Source: Solwaraspora sp. WMMD1047
GTDB lineage: Bacteria; Actinomycetota; Actinomycetes; Mycobacteriales; Micromonosporaceae
Assembly (NCBI RefSeq): GCF_029626155.1
Contig: NZ_JARUBL010000001.1
Coordinates: 7,530,501 to 7,594,500 of the forward strand
DNA length: 64,000 bases
Reading direction: 5' to 3'
Shown here: in pieces, positions 49,643 through 57,790 of the stretch
Numbering within the stretch: the stretch's first letter is position 1
How the letters are laid out: each line of letters opens with the position of its first letter
Made by a program: the position numbers and the translations under genes
Notes under the pieces: generated by a model
Database searches by the model: none
Seen by the model: only the letters and a program-made list of their open reading frames with translations
What the model was told of the DNA's origin: nothing

Positions 49643-50840
49643 CTGTCGCGCCTCCTGAAGTCTCCGCTGGCGCGGCCTCGACCAGGGTGGCGGTGGCCAT
49701 GCCGCCGCCGGTGCACATCACCTGCAGCCCGTAGCGGCCACCGCGACGGCGCAGCTCGTGCAGGAGCGTGGTCAGGATCCGGGCGCCGGAGCAGCCGGTC
49801 GGGTGGCCGAGCGCGATCGCTCCACCGTTGACATTGAGCCGGTCGTCGGCGACGCCGGTGTCCCGCTGCCAGGCCAGCGGAACGCTGGCGAACGCCTCGT
49901 TCACCTCGAACAGGTCGATGTCGTCGAGGGTCAGGCCGGCGCGGGCGAGGATCCGGTGGGTGACGGGGATGACGCCGTGCAGCATCAGGGTCGGATCGAC
50001 CCCGACCACGGCGGTGGCCCGGATGCGGCCGAGGGGTCGTAGTCCGGTGGCCGCGGCGACCGACTCGGCGCAGACGAGCACCGCCGCCGCACCGTCGGTG
50101 AGCTGGCTGGAGTTGCCGGCGTGATGCAGGCCGTCGGGGCCGAAGGCCGGCGCCAGGGCCGCCAGCGCCGCGGGTGTCGAGTCGGGGCGGATTCCCTCGT
50201 CCACGATCCGCGCCCCGGGGCCGGGGTCCGCGCGCCCGAGCAGCGCGGCGGTCGGGTCGGTGGGGATGGCCATCGTCTCGTCGTCGTACCGGCCGCTGCG
50301 CCAGGCCGCGTCGGCGCGGGCGTGGCTGCGGACCGCGAACGCGTCGAGCTCGGACCGGCCGATGCCCCACCGCCGGGCGATCCGGTCGGCGGCCACGCCC
50401 TGCCCGATCAGCTCGTAGCGGGCGGTGACCGACTCCGGCGGCTCCACCCCCATCGCGTCCGCGCCCATCGGCACCCGGCTCATCGACTCCACGCCACCGG
50501 CGATGACGGCGTCCTGCTGGCCCGACAACACGGCGTGCGCGGCGGCGTGCACCGCCTGCTGGCCGGAGCCGCACATCCGGTTGAGGGTCATCCCGGCCAC
50601 CGACTCGGGCAGCCCGGCGGCCAGCGCGGCGACCCGGGCGATGTTGCGGCCCTGCTCGCCGACCGCGTTGACGCAGCCGGCCACCACGTCCTCGATCAGC
50701 GCCGGTTCGATCCCGGCGCGGGCGACCAGCTCCCGCAGCGTCAGCGCGAGCAGCTCGTCGGGCCGGACCCCGGCCAGCACTCCCCGCCGCCGGCCCAACG
50801 GGGTCCGGACGGCGGCGGCGACAACGGCTGTCTCGGTCAC
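49635..50840 (-). CDS. Thiolase family protein (FadA6-like)
   Basis: A 401-residue thiolase with Cys90 in NRMCGSGQQAV, GHP in NGGAIALGHPTGCSGAR, and the second Cys in YGLQVMCTGGGMATATL. The GRYGLQxMCxGGG ending resembles that of the steroid thiolase FadA6 of M. tuberculosis more than housekeeping thiolases (comparison from memory). GTG 50840 was chosen at the start of homology. It would release acetyl-CoA or propionyl-CoA from a 3-ketoacyl-CoA. Confidence 0.9.
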   Translation of the reverse strand: MTETAVVAAAVRTPLGRRRGVLAGVRPDELLALTLRELVARAGIEPALIEDVVAGCVNAVGEQGRNIARVAALAAGLPESVAGMTLNRMCGSGQQAVHAAAHAVLSGQQDAVIAGGVESMSRVPMGADAMGVEPPESVTARYELIGQGVAADRIARRWGIGRSELDAFAVRSHARADAAWRSGRYDDETMAIPTDPTAALLGRADPGPGARIVDEGIRPDSTPAALAALAPAFGPDGLHHAGNSSQLTDGAAAVLVCAESVAAATGLRPLGRIRATAVVGVDPTLMLHGVIPVTHRILARAGLTLDDIDLFEVNEAFASVPLAWQRDTGVADDRLNVNGGAIALGHPTGCSGARILTTLLHELRRRGGRYGLQVMCTGGGMATATLVEAAPAETSGGATDG

Positions 50841-50863
50841 GTCGGCTCGCTTCCGCGCGGTGG

Positions 50864-51280
50864 TCAGGAGGTGCGCTGGTTGATCTCGACGACGTTCATC
50901 GAGGGGTCGTAGGTGTAGACCTGCCGGTGGCCCTGGAACGCCCACCGGCCCGCGTCGTTGTAGGGCATGCCGAGCCGGTCGAGCCGCCGCATGACCTCCT
51001 CGATGTCGTCGACCTGGATCGCCATGTGCCCGTTGATGACCGGGTGCAGCCGCAGGTCGTTGTCCCAGGGCAGGGTCGGGGTCGGCTTGCAGATGTGGAT
51101 CTGACGGCTGTCGTCGTCCTCGAAGAGGGCGACGAAGTCGCCGCCGGTCTCCAGTGCGCCACGTCCGGTGGAGACGAACGGGAACGGCTTCTCCCGCATG
51201 CCGAAGACGGTGCTGTAGAAGGCGGCCATCGCGCGGACGTCCGAGGCCGGCAGGTTGACGTGGTGCAGGCTCCACTTCAT
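50864..51280 (-). CDS. VOC family (glyoxalase-like) protein
   Basis: A 138-residue single-domain vicinal-oxygen-chelate protein. Possible metal ligands are His in SLHHVNLPASD, His in NGHMAIQVDD and Glu in VVEINQ. The family includes glyoxalases, methylmalonyl-CoA epimerases and extradiol dioxygenases; the present sequence does not decide among these. It lies between an SDR and a thiolase gene at the front of the 13-gene operon, so it may act on a CoA or ring intermediate. Confidence 0.8.
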   Translation of the reverse strand: MKWSLHHVNLPASDVRAMAAFYSTVFGMREKPFPFVSTGRGALETGGDFVALFEDDDSRQIHICKPTPTLPWDNDLRLHPVINGHMAIQVDDIEEVMRRLDRLGMPYNDAGRWAFQGHRQVYTYDPSMNVVEINQRTS

Positions 51281-51324
51281 GGTCTTGCTCCTCCGGGATA
51301 GGGGATCTTCGGGGTGGACCGGGC

Positions 51325-52074
51325 TCAGACCCGCAGCGGGAAGCCGCCGCCGACGATGAGGGTCTCGCCGGTGACGAAGGAGGACTCCGGTGAGCAGAAG
51401 AACCGCATCGCGCCGACCAGATCGGCCGTCCGGCCCTGTCGCCTGATCAGCTGCTTGTTCTCGATGAACTCGGTGAGCAGCTCGTCCGGCAGGTCGGCCA
51501 GCGCGGCCGCGGTGTCCATCGGCCCGGGCGCGAGGCAGTTCACCCGGATGCCGTCGTCGGCGAACGCCTTGGCCAGCGCCACCGTCAGACCCCGGACGGC
51601 CAGCTTCGTCACCCCGTAGACGTCGGTCGAGGTGAAGCCGGAGACCGACGAGACGCTGAGGATGGCGCCGTCGCCGGCGGCCCGCAGGTGGGGGCGGCAG
51701 GCCCGGGCGCAGTTCACGATCCCCAGCACGTTCACGTCGAGGATGTCCCGCCACGCCTCGGTGGTCACGTCGGTGACCGGACGGCTCCAGCTCATCAGAT
51801 GCCGGCCGGCGTTGTTGATCAGGATGTCGATGCCGCCGAAGCGGTCGACGGTGGCGTCCACGGCCGCCCGCACCGAGTCCTCGTCGGCCACGTCGCAGTA
51901 CGCGGCGAGGGCGCGGTCGGCACCCAGTTCGGCGGCGGCGATCTCGGCGTCCGGAACCGACGCGTCGGCGAGCACCACCCGATGTCCGTCGGCGACGAGG
52001 GCATCGGCGAAGGTACGCCCGATGCCGCGTGCGCCACCGGTGATGAACGCGACCCGTGATCTGTCGTCGGTCAT
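51325..52074 (-). CDS. SDR family oxidoreductase
   Basis: A 249-residue classical SDR with TGGARGIGRTFADAL, DILINNAGRHLM, Ser in ILSVSSVSG and Tyr/Lys in DVYGVTKLAVRGL. I chose ATG 52074, which has GGAGG six bases upstream, over an upstream ATG that would add ten residues. It is the first gene of the 13-gene minus-strand operon and is driven from the 52.1 kb divergent region with two related operator-like sites. Confidence 0.88.
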   Translation of the reverse strand: MTDDRSRVAFITGGARGIGRTFADALVADGHRVVLADASVPDAEIAAAELGADRALAAYCDVADEDSVRAAVDATVDRFGGIDILINNAGRHLMSWSRPVTDVTTEAWRDILDVNVLGIVNCARACRPHLRAAGDGAILSVSSVSGFTSTDVYGVTKLAVRGLTVALAKAFADDGIRVNCLAPGPMDTAAALADLPDELLTEFIENKQLIRRQGRTADLVGAMRFFCSPESSFVTGETLIVGGGFPLRV

Positions 52075-52095
52075 GCCGTCCTCCACCTCGGAGTG

Positions 52096-52117
52096 ACCGT
52101 TCACTATGTAGAACGGT
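52096..52117. promoter_or_regulatory. Operator-like dyad A of the divergent promoter
   Basis: ACCGTTC and GAACGGT form perfect 7-bp arms around ACTATGTA, 22 bp upstream of the SDR start. Its reverse complement matches dyad B in 18 of 19 bases over CGTTCTACATANTGAACGG. Confidence 0.7.
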
Positions 52118-52261
52118 GTTTCATCAGCAGGTCCTCATCCTGTGACGTGCATTGCAGAGATGTCAACAGCATGTTTCGTCAATGCCCTGATGGATCGACG
52201 GATCCTGGCCTTGACGTCGACAAACGAGGCGGCCTACGGTCTCGGGACCACCGTCTCCAGG

Positions 52262-52282
52262 GCGTTCTACATATTGAACGGA
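52262..52282. promoter_or_regulatory. Operator-like dyad B of the divergent promoter
   Basis: CGTTC and GAACG flank TACATATT, ending six bases before the start codon of the luciferase-like gene. It is the inverted twin of dyad A at the other end of the intergenic region, so one regulator could control both directions. Confidence 0.7.
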
Positions 52283-52287
52283 TCGCC

Positions 52288-53301
52288 ATGAAAATTGGTC
52301 TCAGCCTGGGCCATTCCCGACCGTTCCACGACCTGCTGGACCTCGTCCGGCACGCCGAGGAGATCGGCGTCGACTCGATCTGGGTCTCCGAGGCGTACGG
52401 CACCGACGCGGTGAGCGTCCTGGGCTACCTCGCCGCGCACACCAGCCGGGTCGGCCTCGGTTCGGCGGTGCTCCAGTTGGCGGCTCGCAGCCCCGCCGCC
52501 ACCGCCATGACGGCGATGACCCTGGACCACCTCAGCGCCGGCCGCCTGCTGCTCGGCCTCGGCACCTCCGGGCCACAGGTGGTCCGCGGCTGGCACGGCA
52601 CCCGGTTCGACGCCCCGGTCGCCCGCACCGGCGAGTACGTCGACATCGTCCGGTCGGTGGTGGCCCGCGAGGGGCCGCTCCGGTACGCGGGGAAGCACTA
52701 CCAGGTGCCGTATCCCGCCGACTCCGACGACGTGCCGCCGATGCGCTCATCGCTGCACCCCCGACGTCCCCGGGTGCCGATCTACCTGGCCAGCAACGGC
52801 CCCCGGAACGTGGCCCTGACCGCGCGCGTCGCCGAGGGGTGGCTGCCGGCGTTCTGGTCGCCCGAGCAACCCGACCTCTACCGGGACCTGCTCGCCCCCG
52901 GCCTGGCCGACCGGTCGCCGGAGCTGCCGCCGCTGCGGATCGTCGCCACCGCCCACCTTGCGGCCGGCGCCGACCTGGCCCGGTGCCGGGACCGGCTGCG
53001 GCCGGTCTTCGCCCTCTACCTCGGCGGGATGGGCCCGCGCGACCAGAACTTCTACGCCCGGCTGGTCTCCCGCCTCGGTTACGCCGACGCCGTCCCGACC
53101 ATCCAGGACCACTACCTCGCCGGTCGCCGGCAGGCGGCCGCCGCCGCGGTGCCGGACCGCCTCATCGACGAGCTGGCCCTGATCGGCCCGGCGGACCGGA
53201 TCGCCGACCGGCTCGGGGCGTGGAGAGCCAGCGGGGTGGACGTGGTGACCGTGAAGACCGACGACCGTGCCCTGCTCGACCGCCTGGTCCGGGCCGACTG
53301 A
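52288..53301 (+). CDS. LLM-class (luciferase-like, F420-type) oxidoreductase
   Basis: A 337-residue TIM-barrel protein of the luciferase-like superfamily. Segments are MKIGLSLGH, DSIWVSEAYGTDAV, LGSAVLQLAARSPAATAMTAMTLD and RLLLGLGTSGPQV; these are typical of F420-dependent actinobacterial members. The reaction may be oxidation or reduction of an alcohol, enone or ring; it cannot be read from sequence. ATG 52288 lies six bases after dyad B, so there is no room for a ribosome site separate from the operator. Followed by a MaoC-type gene. Confidence 0.88.
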   Translation: MKIGLSLGHSRPFHDLLDLVRHAEEIGVDSIWVSEAYGTDAVSVLGYLAAHTSRVGLGSAVLQLAARSPAATAMTAMTLDHLSAGRLLLGLGTSGPQVVRGWHGTRFDAPVARTGEYVDIVRSVVAREGPLRYAGKHYQVPYPADSDDVPPMRSSLHPRRPRVPIYLASNGPRNVALTARVAEGWLPAFWSPEQPDLYRDLLAPGLADRSPELPPLRIVATAHLAAGADLARCRDRLRPVFALYLGGMGPRDQNFYARLVSRLGYADAVPTIQDHYLAGRRQAAAAAVPDRLIDELALIGPADRIADRLGAWRASGVDVVTVKTDDRALLDRLVRAD

Positions 53302-53322
53302 CAGCCGGCAGGAGGAACAGCC

Positions 53323-53781
53323 GTGACCATGAACCGCGGGTACGTCGGGCGCCAGTTCACCGACCCCGAGGAGTACGAGGTGAGCCGGGAGGCGATCCGC
53401 GCGTTCGCCGACGCGACCGGTCACGAAAGCGCGGTGCACCGCGATGTCGCCGCCGCCCGGGCCGCCGGACATCCCGACGTCATCGCCCCGCCCACCTTCC
53501 CCGTCATCGTGACCCGGGCGGCCAACCGCCGCGTCACCGCCGACCCCGCGCTGCGCCTCGACTACGACCGCGTACTGCACGGCAGCCAGAGCTTCACCAT
53601 CAGCCGGTGCGCCCGGCCCGGTGACCGGCTGACGGTGACGGTCCACATCGACGACATCCGCGACGCCGGGGCACACGAGCTGATCGAACTGCGCGACGAG
53701 GTACGCACCGCCGCCGGCGAGCACCTCTGCACCGCCCGGTCGACCCTGATCGTGGTCTCGACCGGCGGGCAGGCCCCCTGA
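53323..53781 (+). CDS. MaoC/FAS1-type dehydratase-like protein
   Basis: A 152-residue hot-dog fold protein of the MaoC/FAS1-dehydratase N-domain type: VSREAIRAFADATGHESAVH, APPTFPVIV and LRLDYDRVLHGSQSFTISRCARPGD. In mycobacteria such subunits pair to hydrate enoyl-CoA or dehydrate hydroxyacyl groups, including in steroid side-chain degradation. The hydratase aspartate/histidine pair is not complete in this domain, so a partner subunit may be required; none lies beside it. GTG 53323 has AGGAGG seven bases upstream. Co-transcribed with the luciferase-like gene. Confidence 0.82.
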   Translation: MTMNRGYVGRQFTDPEEYEVSREAIRAFADATGHESAVHRDVAAARAAGHPDVIAPPTFPVIVTRAANRRVTADPALRLDYDRVLHGSQSFTISRCARPGDRLTVTVHIDDIRDAGAHELIELRDEVRTAAGEHLCTARSTLIVVSTGGQAP

Positions 53782-53806
53782 CGACGAGCGCCTCGACGCT
53801 CCACAC

Positions 53807-53826
53807 CGGACAGTGTCGGTTGTCCG
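53807..53826. terminator. Possible stem-loop in convergent gap
   Basis: CGGACA and TGTCCG form a 6-bp stem around an 8-bp loop between the convergent MaoC-type and crotonase genes. The stem is short, so terminator function is tentative. Confidence 0.4.
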
Positions 53827-53876
53827 CCGGCATGGCTGGCCGGGAGGTGCTCGCCCACCCCTGGTTCCGCCCGCCG

Positions 53877-54743
53877 CTATGAGCCCGGTGTGCCGTCGCG
53901 CTGCGCGTCCCGCATGGTGCGCGCGTCGTGGCCGGCCAGGGAATCGGCCCCGACCTCCGCGTTGTGGGCGTGCGCGAGCTGGTGCAGGCCGAACGCGGAG
54001 TCGATCCCGGTCTGCAAGCCCATCACGTCCTCGACCTGGTTGACGGCCTTCTTCGCCAGCGCCAGCCCCAGGGCGGGCATGGCGGCGATCCGCCCGGCCA
54101 GCGCCATCACCTCCGGTTCGAGGTCGGCGCGCGGCACCACCCGGTTGACCATGCCGAGTTCCCGCGCCCGCTGGGCGTCGATCCGCTCGCCGAGGAAGAG
54201 GAACTCCTTGGCGAACCGGGGACCCATCACCATCGGGTGGGCGAAGTACTCGACCCCGGGGATGCCCATCCGGACCACCGGATCGGCGAAGAACGCGTCC
54301 TGCGCGGCGACGATCAGGTCGCAGACCCAGGCCAGCATCAGGCCACCCGCGACGCAGGCGCCCTGGACCATCGCGATCGTCGGCTTCGGCAGGTCCCGCC
54401 AGCGCCGGCACATCCCGAGGTAGACCTCCTCCTCGCGGGCGAAGCGGCTCTCCGCGCCGGGCCGGCCGACGTGGTCCCACCACAGTCCGGCCCGCCGGGG
54501 AAAGGTCTGGTCGATGTCGCGGTCCGGGGTGCCGATGTCGTGGCCGGCGGAGAAGTGGTCGCCGGCGCCGGCCAGCACCACCACCTTGACCGCGGGGTCC
54601 TCGGCCGCCCGGTAGAAGGCGTCGTCCAACGCGTACGTCATCGCGGAGTTCTGCGCGTTGCGGTACCGGGGCCGGTTCATGGTGACCACGGCCACCGGAC
54701 CCTCGGTCCGGTACCGGACCACCTCCGCCGGGTTGTCGGTCAC
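53877..54743 (-). CDS. Enoyl-CoA hydratase family protein
   Basis: A 288-residue crotonase with NRPRYRNAQNSAM, the oxyanion segments GDHFSAGHDIG and VQGACVAGGLMLAWVCDLIVAA, and GIPGVEYFAHPMVMGPRFAKEFLF. The second segment has Leu-Met-Leu where hydratases keep Glu, so it may be an isomerase or a hydrolase. The C-terminal 60 residues, rich in His/Ala, are longer than usual. GTG 54743 overlaps the dehydrogenase stop by four bases. Last gene of the operon that begins with the EchA20 homologue. Confidence 0.87.
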   Translation of the reverse strand: MTDNPAEVVRYRTEGPVAVVTMNRPRYRNAQNSAMTYALDDAFYRAAEDPAVKVVVLAGAGDHFSAGHDIGTPDRDIDQTFPRRAGLWWDHVGRPGAESRFAREEEVYLGMCRRWRDLPKPTIAMVQGACVAGGLMLAWVCDLIVAAQDAFFADPVVRMGIPGVEYFAHPMVMGPRFAKEFLFLGERIDAQRARELGMVNRVVPRADLEPEVMALAGRIAAMPALGLALAKKAVNQVEDVMGLQTGIDSAFGLHQLAHAHNAEVGADSLAGHDARTMRDAQRDGTPGS

Positions 54744-55804
54744 GGCTGCTCTCCCGTCTGCGTGGGTGGTTGGTGCCGGGCGTCGCCGGGGCCGAGGCCC
54801 AGCGCGGCCGCCACGATCTGCCGGTGGGTGTTGGCCCCGCCCCAGGCCGCCGCCTGGGCCCAGGCCCGCTTGGCGAACAGGTGGTGGTCGTACTCGGTGG
54901 TGTAGGCCATCGCGCCGTGGCAGTGCAGCGTCAGCTTCGCCACCAGGCGGGCCGCGTCGGAGGCGGCCACCTTGGCCATCGAGACGTCCCGGCCAACCGA
55001 GACGTCCCGGGACGTCCCGGCGGCGCCGGCCATCGTCTCGGCCGCGCGCGCCACCAGCGGGGCCGCGAACTCGACGGCGGTCAGCGCGTCCGCCAACTGG
55101 TGCTTCACCGCCTGGAAGCTGCCGATCGGCACCCCGAACTGGCGCCGGTCGACGACGTACCGGACAGTCATCGCGATCATCCGCCGGGCCAGCCCGACGA
55201 GTTCGGCGGCGGTGCCCAGGGTGGCCCGGAGCTCGGCCGTCACGACGTCTTCGGGTGGCACGCGCACCGTCTCCCCGGCGACCCCGTCGATGCGGGCCAG
55301 CCGGCGGGCACCGTCCACACCCGGCACCCGGTGCCGCTGTCCGGGCCCGGTCCGGTGCAGGGTCACCCCGGACCGGGTGAGGAGCAGCACCGCGTCGACC
55401 ACCTCGCCGTACGGGACCGGCGCGTCGGGGCGGGTGTGGACCGAGACGGTCGCCCCGCCGCCAAGTACCGCCTCGGCGAGGTCCCGGTGTGACGAGGAGG
55501 CGGCCAGCAGCGGCGCGGCCACCGCGGCGATCTCCACCGTCGGCGCGGGCACCCCGGCGTACCCGGTCTCCGCCAGGACGGCCACCAGGTACGTCTCGTC
55601 CAGGCCGAGTCCGCCGGCCGACTCGGGCACCAGCAGCGCCGGTACGCCGGCCTCGGCCAGGTGCCGCCAGAGCCGTCCGGTCGCGCCGGCCGGATCGTCC
55701 GACCAGGCGGCCCGGACCACCGCCGGTGAGCACTCCCGGTCGAGCAGGTCCCGGACCGCCTCGCGCAGCGCGGTCCGCTCCTCGACGGCTGTCACCGCGC
55801 TCAC
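54740..55804 (-). CDS. Acyl-CoA dehydrogenase-like protein, short subunit
   Basis: A 354-residue acyl-CoA dehydrogenase family protein with a reduced middle domain. Recognisable parts are VPESAGGLGLDETYLVAVLAE, the helical RRQFGVPIGSFQAVKHQLAD and LHCHGAMAYTTEYDHHLFAKRA. There is no EGTxxI-type catalytic Glu. This is the pattern of beta-type subunits in actinobacterial FadE alpha2-beta2 enzymes; the full-length dehydrogenase encoded directly upstream is the likely partner, with the two genes overlapping by four bases. Confidence 0.87.
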   Translation of the reverse strand: MSAVTAVEERTALREAVRDLLDRECSPAVVRAAWSDDPAGATGRLWRHLAEAGVPALLVPESAGGLGLDETYLVAVLAETGYAGVPAPTVEIAAVAAPLLAASSSHRDLAEAVLGGGATVSVHTRPDAPVPYGEVVDAVLLLTRSGVTLHRTGPGQRHRVPGVDGARRLARIDGVAGETVRVPPEDVVTAELRATLGTAAELVGLARRMIAMTVRYVVDRRQFGVPIGSFQAVKHQLADALTAVEFAAPLVARAAETMAGAAGTSRDVSVGRDVSMAKVAASDAARLVAKLTLHCHGAMAYTTEYDHHLFAKRAWAQAAAWGGANTHRQIVAAALGLGPGDARHQPPTQTGEQP

Positions 55805-56928
55805 CTCCGGGGCAGCCCGAGCACGCGCTCGGCCACGATCGTCCGCTGGATCTCGTTGGTGCCCGCGTAGATCGGCCCGGCCAGCGAGAAGAGAAATCCG
55901 CGCGACCACGGGCCGTCCAGCTCGGCGTCCGGGCCGAGCAGGTCGAGCGCGGCCTCGTGCAGCCGGATGTCCAGCTGCGACCAGAAGAGCTTGTTGAGGC
56001 TGGACTCCGGTCCCATCCGGCCGCCGCCGGTCAGCCGCTCCACCTGCGCCTGGGTGAACTCGTGGTACGCCTGGGCGCCGATCCAGGCGTCGACCACCGC
56101 GTCCCGCTCGACGGCGGTGACCGCGTCCCGGCCGCGGGCCAGCTCGACCAGCCGGTCGGCGGAGGCCAGGAACCGCCCCGGCGAGCGCAAGGTGAGGCCC
56201 CGCTCGGAGCCCGTCGTCGCCATCGCGACCTGCCAGCCCCGGCCCACCTCCCCCAGCACCCCCGAGTCGGGTACGAAGACGTCGTCGAGGAACACCTCGG
56301 CGAAGCCCTCGTCGCCGTCGAGCCGCTCGAACCCGCGTACCCGCACGCCCGGCGCGTCCAGCGGCACCAGGAAGTAGGTGAGTCCGTCGTGCCGCCGGCC
56401 CTCGCCGCCGCCGGTGCGGAACAGCCCGAACAGGTGGGTGCAGAAGGCGCCCCGGGTGGTCCAGGTCTTCTGCCCGGTCAGCCGCCAACCGCCGGCCGCC
56501 TCGTCGCGGACCGCCCGGCTGCTGATCGCCGCCAGGTCGCTGCCGGCGCCGGGCTCGGACCAGCCCTGGCACCAGAGGTCCTCGGCGGCGGCCATCCGGG
56601 GCAGCAGGTGGTCGCGCTGCTCGGCGGTGCCGAACTCGAACAGCGTCGGCGCGAGCAGGAAGATCCCGTTCTGGGTGACCCGGGGTGGGCCGCCGGCCCG
56701 GTAGTACTCCTCCTCGAAGATCAGCCATTCCCGCAGCGACGCGTCGCGACCGCCGTACGCGGTCGGCCAGGCCACCACCGACCAGCCGGCGGCGAACATC
56801 GTGCGTTCCCACTCGACGTGCCGGGCGAAGCCCTCCGCCGTGTCGCCGGAGGGCAGGTCGGTCGGCACGTTCGCGGTCAGCCAGGCCCGGGCCTCGGCCC
56901 GGAACGCCTCCACCCCGGCGGCGCTCAT
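55801..56928 (-). CDS. Acyl-CoA dehydrogenase, full-length subunit
   Basis: A 375-residue acyl-CoA dehydrogenase with WSEPGAGSDLAAISS, TGQKTWTTRG and a C-terminal IYAGTNEIQRTIVAERVLGLPR. Ala occupies the common Glu position (AGTNEI), so the catalytic base is probably the alternative Glu in the ATTGSERG region, as in isovaleryl-CoA-type and steroid FadE enzymes. ATG 56928 overlaps the EchA20-like stop by four bases, and it is coupled to the short subunit downstream. Confidence 0.9.
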   Translation of the reverse strand: MSAAGVEAFRAEARAWLTANVPTDLPSGDTAEGFARHVEWERTMFAAGWSVVAWPTAYGGRDASLREWLIFEEEYYRAGGPPRVTQNGIFLLAPTLFEFGTAEQRDHLLPRMAAAEDLWCQGWSEPGAGSDLAAISSRAVRDEAAGGWRLTGQKTWTTRGAFCTHLFGLFRTGGGEGRRHDGLTYFLVPLDAPGVRVRGFERLDGDEGFAEVFLDDVFVPDSGVLGEVGRGWQVAMATTGSERGLTLRSPGRFLASADRLVELARGRDAVTAVERDAVVDAWIGAQAYHEFTQAQVERLTGGGRMGPESSLNKLFWSQLDIRLHEAALDLLGPDAELDGPWSRGFLFSLAGPIYAGTNEIQRTIVAERVLGLPRR

Positions 56929-57692
56929 GCCTGGTCGCCCCTGACGAACTCGTCGCGGATCCGGTCGGAGACGCCGGTCAGGTTGAGCTCGAAGGTGAAG
57001 CCCTGCTCGTAGCGGTAGCTCTTCTTGACGTCCCAGAGGTCGATCCCGTTGAGGGCCTCCTTGGCGGCGCGGATGACCGTCGGGTCCTTCGCCGCGATCT
57101 CGCGCGCCAGGTCGAGCGCGGTGTCCCGCAGCGCCTCGGCCGGCACCACCTGGTGGACCGAGCCGTAGCCGTGCAGTTCGGCCGCCGTGGCGGTCGCGGA
57201 GGTGTACATCATGGCGCGCATCCGGTGCTGTGGCACGAGTCGGGACAGGTGGGTGGCGGCGCCCAGGGCTCCCCGGTCCACCTCGGGCAGCCCGAAGGTC
57301 GCGTCGTCGCTGGCGACGATGATGTCGGCGTTGCCGACCAGCCCGATGCCGCCGCCGAGGCAGAACCCGTGCACCGCGGCGATCACCGGGACCGCGCATT
57401 CGTAGACGGCGGCGAAGGCGGCGTAGCAGCCCCGGTTGGCGCCGAGCAGCGCGGTGAAGCCGTCGGTGCGCTGCATCTCCTTGATGTCGACGCCGGCGTT
57501 GAAGCCCCGGCCCTCGGCCCGCAGCACCACCGCCCGCACCCGGGGGTCGGCGCCCAGCGCGCGGACGGTGTCGGCCAGCGCGAACCAGCCGGCCACCGGA
57601 AGGGCGTTGACGGGCGGGTTGTCGACCACCACCTCGGCCACCCCGTCGGCGTGGACCTCGGCGGTGACGCAGGACGACGACGGTTGGCTCAC
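56925..57692 (-). CDS. echA20: EchA20-type CoA hydrolase of steroid ring-D opening
   Basis: A 255-residue crotonase. Segments such as VILR-like AVVLRAEGRGFNAGVDIKEM, the ANRGCYAAFAAVYECAVPVIAA run and LPEVDRGALGAATHLSR are, from memory, nearly the same as in EchA20 (Rv3550) of M. tuberculosis. EchA20 hydrolytically opens steroid ring D at the HIEC-CoA stage. I chose GTG 57692, with GGAGG five bases upstream, over a TTG that would lie inside the regulatory site. A KstR2-type operator lies 65 bp upstream, as expected for this regulon. Confidence 0.88.
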   Translation of the reverse strand: MSQPSSSCVTAEVHADGVAEVVVDNPPVNALPVAGWFALADTVRALGADPRVRAVVLRAEGRGFNAGVDIKEMQRTDGFTALLGANRGCYAAFAAVYECAVPVIAAVHGFCLGGGIGLVGNADIIVASDDATFGLPEVDRGALGAATHLSRLVPQHRMRAMMYTSATATAAELHGYGSVHQVVPAEALRDTALDLAREIAAKDPTVIRAAKEALNGIDLWDVKKSYRYEQGFTFELNLTGVSDRIRDEFVRGDQA

Positions 57693-57756
57693 GGGCTCCT
57701 CCAACGGGCCGGCGCCGGGCCCGAGGACGGCCGGGTCGGGCGCATCTTCGCAATGT

Positions 57757-57770
57757 AGCAAGCGCTTGGT
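57757..57770. promoter_or_regulatory. KstR2-type operator, echA20/dehydrogenase divergent promoter
   Basis: AGCAAGCGCTTGGT fits the published KstR2 pattern AnCAAGnnCTTGnT exactly. It is centred between the divergent echA20-like gene and an acyl-CoA dehydrogenase gene, so both would be controlled. The same 18 bases TAGCAAGCGCTTGGTTGG occur at 60.1 kb. Confidence 0.88.
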
Positions 57771-57790
57771 TGGGACGCTAGGCTGACCGC

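Noticed and set aside
57693-57761. TTG 57761 as start of the EchA20-like gene
   Set aside because: It would put the KstR2-type operator inside the gene; GTG 57692 has a good ribosome site and matches the family N-terminus.
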